Shown here piece by piece: positions 61,502-64,000 of a stretch of DNA of 64,000 nt (positions within the stretch are counted from its first letter, which is position 1; every line of letters starts with the position of its first letter). The stretch comes from Variovorax sp. (GTDB lineage: Bacteria; Pseudomonadota; Gammaproteobacteria; Burkholderiales; Burkholderiaceae_C), in the NCBI GenBank assembly GCA_017744935.1, contig JAGIAI010000001.1, positions 1 through 64,000 of the forward strand, written 5' to 3'. The translations under genes and the position numbers were made by a program. Below the pieces are notes generated by a model. It ran no database searches. It was not told the DNA's origin and worked only from the letters and a program-made list of their open reading frames with translations.

Positions 61502-62431
61502 TCAGAGTGGCTTCGTGAGGTAGACGGCTTCGCGCCCAACGATCGCGCGCTGCGCCGGCATGAAGACGGTGCAGTCGTCGCAGGGTGCGCGGATCTCGTC
61601 GGGTCCGTTGTTCGCGATGAGTTCGCCCTTGGCGAAGGTCTCGAACCCGATCAACGGCCGCACGAATCTGAAATCCTCCGACTTGATCACATGCGTCTCC
61701 AGCAGTTCGTAACGTCGCTGTGGCGCTGGCGGAGCGATGGACGGCCTCTCGATCAACCCGAAATGCGCAAGGAAGCGCAGCGTCACTTCGGTCGCGAGAT
61801 CGGCCGCCGACTGCTTGAAGTGCTGGCCGCACTCCACCACCACTGCCGCGCCCGGCGCATCGGCACCGGCATGCAGCCCATGCTGGATCAACGGCGTGCC
61901 CGAGCCCAGGCCAGCCGGCATCACCAGATGGACCGGCGGAAGGCCGATCGCCATCGCCACCTTCGCGTTCCGCTCGTATGCCGGGTATACCCAGAAAGGC
62001 ACCACGTCCTGACTCGTCGAATGAATGTCAAGAATGTGATCCGCCGCCGCCACCACCGGCCGCAGCTCCCGCGCACGACGCAGTTCAGGGCTGTCTTCCG
62101 GGCCGTCGAGCCACTCGTCGGACCACACGCGGTTAAGGTTGTGGACGATCTGCCGGTTGTCGAAGGGCTTGGCCGGATCGAAGGCGTTGTAGGCCTCCAC
62201 ATGCGCGAAGCTCACGGTGAGCGTACCGATGAGCGGCCGGACGCCCGTATCGAGCAGATGGGTTGCCGCCACCATCCCGCAGATCTCGTTGCCGTGAGTC
62301 AGTGCGTTGATCAGCACATGCGGGCCGGGCTTGCCGGATTCGAAGCGGTGGACGTAGTCGATGCCGGTGTTGCCTTGGCGATAGGCCGAAATGTCGCGTG
62401 GGAGCACTTCGAGATCAGGGTTCTGTGTCAT
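61502..62431 (-). CDS. succinylglutamate desuccinylase/aspartoacylase-family zinc hydrolase
   Basis: 309 residues of the M14-like AstE/ASPA family. The zinc site is LTHGNEICG (H and E, about residues 45-49) and LDIHST (about 133-138), and the catalytic glutamate is probably in VVVECGQHF. The family removes acyl groups from acyl-amino acids such as N-succinylglutamate or N-acetylaspartate. It is not next to an ast arginine-degradation cluster, so the acyl-amino-acid substrate is uncertain. Convergent with glnS, divergent from the methyltransferase gene. Confidence 0.87.
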   Translation of the reverse strand: MTQNPDLEVLPRDISAYRQGNTGIDYVHRFESGKPGPHVLINALTHGNEICGMVAATHLLDTGVRPLIGTLTVSFAHVEAYNAFDPAKPFDNRQIVHNLNRVWSDEWLDGPEDSPELRRARELRPVVAAADHILDIHSTSQDVVPFWVYPAYERNAKVAMAIGLPPVHLVMPAGLGSGTPLIQHGLHAGADAPGAAVVVECGQHFKQSAADLATEVTLRFLAHFGLIERPSIAPPAPQRRYELLETHVIKSEDFRFVRPLIGFETFAKGELIANNGPDEIRAPCDDCTVFMPAQRAIVGREAVYLTKPL

Positions 62432-62542
62432 TGCGCGAGTTTGCTACACCTTGGCGCCGCGCGCAGGCGGCCGCCTGAGGGCCGCCGATTGGGCCGTAGA
62501 CTCGCGGGCCATCCATGAGTACCCGCATCAAGAAGCTTTTCC

Positions 62543-64000
62543 ATGCCCCTGACCGCTGAAATGCGACGGTCGATCGACCAGATTCGCGATTACCTCTTTG
62601 GCGGCGGCTATCCCGATCCCGTCAGCAATGCGGAGCAGCTGTCGTTCCTCTTTTTCTTCTTCCTGCTGGAGACCATCGACGACGAGAACAGACAGCGCGC
62701 CGCCGTCCTGAAGGAGCCCTATGGCGGCATCTTCGATGGCGAGTGGACGCTCCGGAATGCCGAGACTTCCGCGCGCGAAGGCGGTCGCATCGCGACCGTG
62801 CTGCGGACCGCAGAACGGACGATTCCGCGCGACCGCTTTCGCTGGACCATCTGGGCCCGGGAAATGTCGGGCCAGGCGCTGGTGGATTTCGTGGGTGACC
62901 AGGTCTTCCCCTTCTTCGCAGAGATCGGCGCGGCCGGAGCGCACGACTTCATGCGCAGCGCGCGCCTTGGCATCCACGACCCGACGGTCCTGACACAGGT
63001 TGTCCGGCTCGTGGACGGGCTGGGCCTGGCCGACGCCGACTCCGACACCAAGGGCGATCTCTTCGAGCATGTGCTGCGGCAGATCAAGCAGGCGGGCGAG
63101 CTCGGGCAGTTCCGCACGCCGCGACACATCATCCGACGCATCGTCGAGATGGTGGACCCGACCATCGGCGAGACCATCTACGACCCGGCCGCGGGCACCG
63201 CAGGCTTTCTGGTGGCGGCGTACAACCACATCCGGCTCGGGAATTCGTCGCCCGAGACCATCGTCGAGGTCGAAGTGGAAGGCAAGACCCGGCGGCGCGG
63301 CCTGGGCGATCTGCTCACGGCCGAGGACCTCGATGTCCTGCGCAACAGGACCTTCTACGGCAACGATGTCGACCCGAAGATGGTGCGGCTCGCCACGATG
63401 AACCTTCGGCTGCGCGGGCTGGACAACGTGCGCATCCTCCAACGCAACGTGCTGACCTCGGTCCTCGACGAAACCAGCAAGGAAGAACTCGGCCTTCCGC
63501 TCGAAGGCTATGACCTCGTGCTGGCGAATCCACCCTTCTCCGGCCGTGTCGACAAGAAGCGCATCGTCGATTCCGTGCGCGTGGGCACCACGAGCAGCAC
63601 CGAGCTGCTGTTCCTCAAGTACCTGCTCGACAGCCTCCGCGACGGCGGCCGCGCCGCAGTCGTCGTACCCGAGGGCGTGCTCTTCGGTTCGTCGAGCGCC
63701 CACCTTGAATTGCGGCGCCAGCTCGTCGAAAGCAACCAGATCGATGCCGTGCTGAGCCTGCCCAGTGGCGTCTTCCAGCCCTACTCGGGCGTGAAGACCT
63801 CCGTGCTGTTCTTCCGCAAGGGCGGGACCACCCGGCGCGTGCTGTTCCTCCACGTCGATGAAGACGGCTATGAGTTCGACGCCAACCACGACACCCCCAA
63901 CGAGGACGATGATCTGCCGCGCCTGGCCATGGCGTACGCACAGCGCGAAGCCTCCCTCTCACGCTGGGAAGCCCGCGAGCCAGATACTGACTGGAACGAG
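62543..64000 (+). CDS. hsdM: type I restriction-modification DNA methyltransferase subunit HsdM, 3' end beyond the window
   Basis: The first 486 codons are visible and open at the right edge. An N-terminal HsdM helical domain (RRSIDQIRDYLFGGGYPDPV, about 1-160) is followed by the N6-adenine methyltransferase domain. SAM motif I is DPAAGTAGFLVAAY (about residue 214) and catalytic motif IV is LANPPF (N329). FGNDVDP (seen as YGNDVDPKMVRLATMNLRL) is the expected motif II region. The start is the ATG at 62543. It modifies adenine at a bipartite site with HsdS. The hsdS and hsdR genes should lie beyond the edge, so restriction activity cannot be confirmed. Confidence 0.9.
   Translation, partial: MPLTAEMRRSIDQIRDYLFGGGYPDPVSNAEQLSFLFFFFLLETIDDENRQRAAVLKEPYGGIFDGEWTLRNAETSAREGGRIATVLRTAERTIPRDRFRWTIWAREMSGQALVDFVGDQVFPFFAEIGAAGAHDFMRSARLGIHDPTVLTQVVRLVDGLGLADADSDTKGDLFEHVLRQIKQAGELGQFRTPRHIIRRIVEMVDPTIGETIYDPAAGTAGFLVAAYNHIRLGNSSPETIVEVEVEGKTRRRGLGDLLTAEDLDVLRNRTFYGNDVDPKMVRLATMNLRLRGLDNVRILQRNVLTSVLDETSKEELGLPLEGYDLVLANPPFSGRVDKKRIVDSVRVGTTSSTELLFLKYLLDSLRDGGRAAVVVPEGVLFGSSSAHLELRRQLVESNQIDAVLSLPSGVFQPYSGVKTSVLFFRKGGTTRRVLFLHVDEDGYEFDANHDTPNEDDDLPRLAMAYAQREASLSRWEAREPDTDWNE

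Noticed and set aside
1..64000. tRNA, rRNA, CRISPR, prophage or IS elements
   Set aside because: No T-arm-like GGTTCGA clusters, rRNA segments, spaced direct repeats, transposase or phage genes were recognised on either strand.

Overview
The window is GC-rich (roughly two thirds G+C), densely packed DNA from a Burkholderiales bacterium. I place it in the Comamonadaceae, most likely Variovorax or a close relative. The reasons are the three orphan Bug (TctC-like) binding proteins, a fused HyuA-HyuB 5-oxoprolinase, ETF-ubiquinone oxidoreductase, a PAS-LuxR gene next to a CoA-transferase, the MdtABC-type efflux operon, and a short structured intergenic repeat of a kind I associate with this family. 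The genus is inference. No tRNA, rRNA, CRISPR array, prophage or insertion sequence was found, and no gene-free stretch exceeds about 240 bp.

Layout. 0-2.2 kb: the start of a 3-oxoacid CoA-transferase subunit A gene, divergent from a PAS-LuxR regulator across a perfect palindrome, then an MBL-fold hydrolase. 2.2-4.6 kb: an alkylation-response operon ada - 2OG-Fe(II) oxygenase - alkB. 4.8-9.6 kb: opgD, an FKBP isomerase, ethanolamine ammonia-lyase eutBC and an AhpD-like protein. 9.7-14.3 kb: an envelope-modification block of EptA-type phosphoethanolamine transferase, PAP2 phosphatase and a divergent OmpR-type two-component system. 14.4-17.4 kb: thioesterase, SDR and ETF-QO. 17.5-24.4 kb: LysR, a YcsI/D-glutamate cyclase-family protein, an MFS carrier and 5-oxoprolinase, probably one 5-oxoproline/D-glutamate pathway. 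24.4-31.4 kb: cysE, trmJ, suhB, an FUSC exporter, an MscS channel and a LysR regulator. 31.5-36.6 kb: three Bug proteins, a MarR regulator and a sulfatase. 36.7-40 kb: a small protein, an AraC/GyrI regulator, an NfeR/NfeF (YqjI/YqjH) iron-nickel pair and a membrane protein. 40.1-45.5 kb: mutS, an Anbu proteasome-like peptidase, an alpha/beta hydrolase and uppP. 45.6-56.1 kb: a GNAT/racemase-like pair and a four-gene RND efflux operon. 56.3-59.1 kb: two small membrane proteins with a LytS/LytTR two-component system. 59.2-64 kb: a Tyr/Pro-rich exported protein, glnS, an aspartoacylase-like peptidase and the first part of a type I DNA methyltransferase gene that runs off the right edge.

The most interesting signal is a roughly 97-bp repeat present four times, near 21.2, 34.2, 43.65 and 44.6 kb. 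Each copy begins directly or within about 15 bp after a stop codon and always has the same orientation relative to that upstream gene. It folds into three hairpins. Stem positions differ between copies but change in compensating pairs, which suggests selection on a structured RNA (or at least on the hairpins) at the 3' end of transcripts. The second most coherent story is the LysR-YcsI-MFS-5-oxoprolinase cluster.
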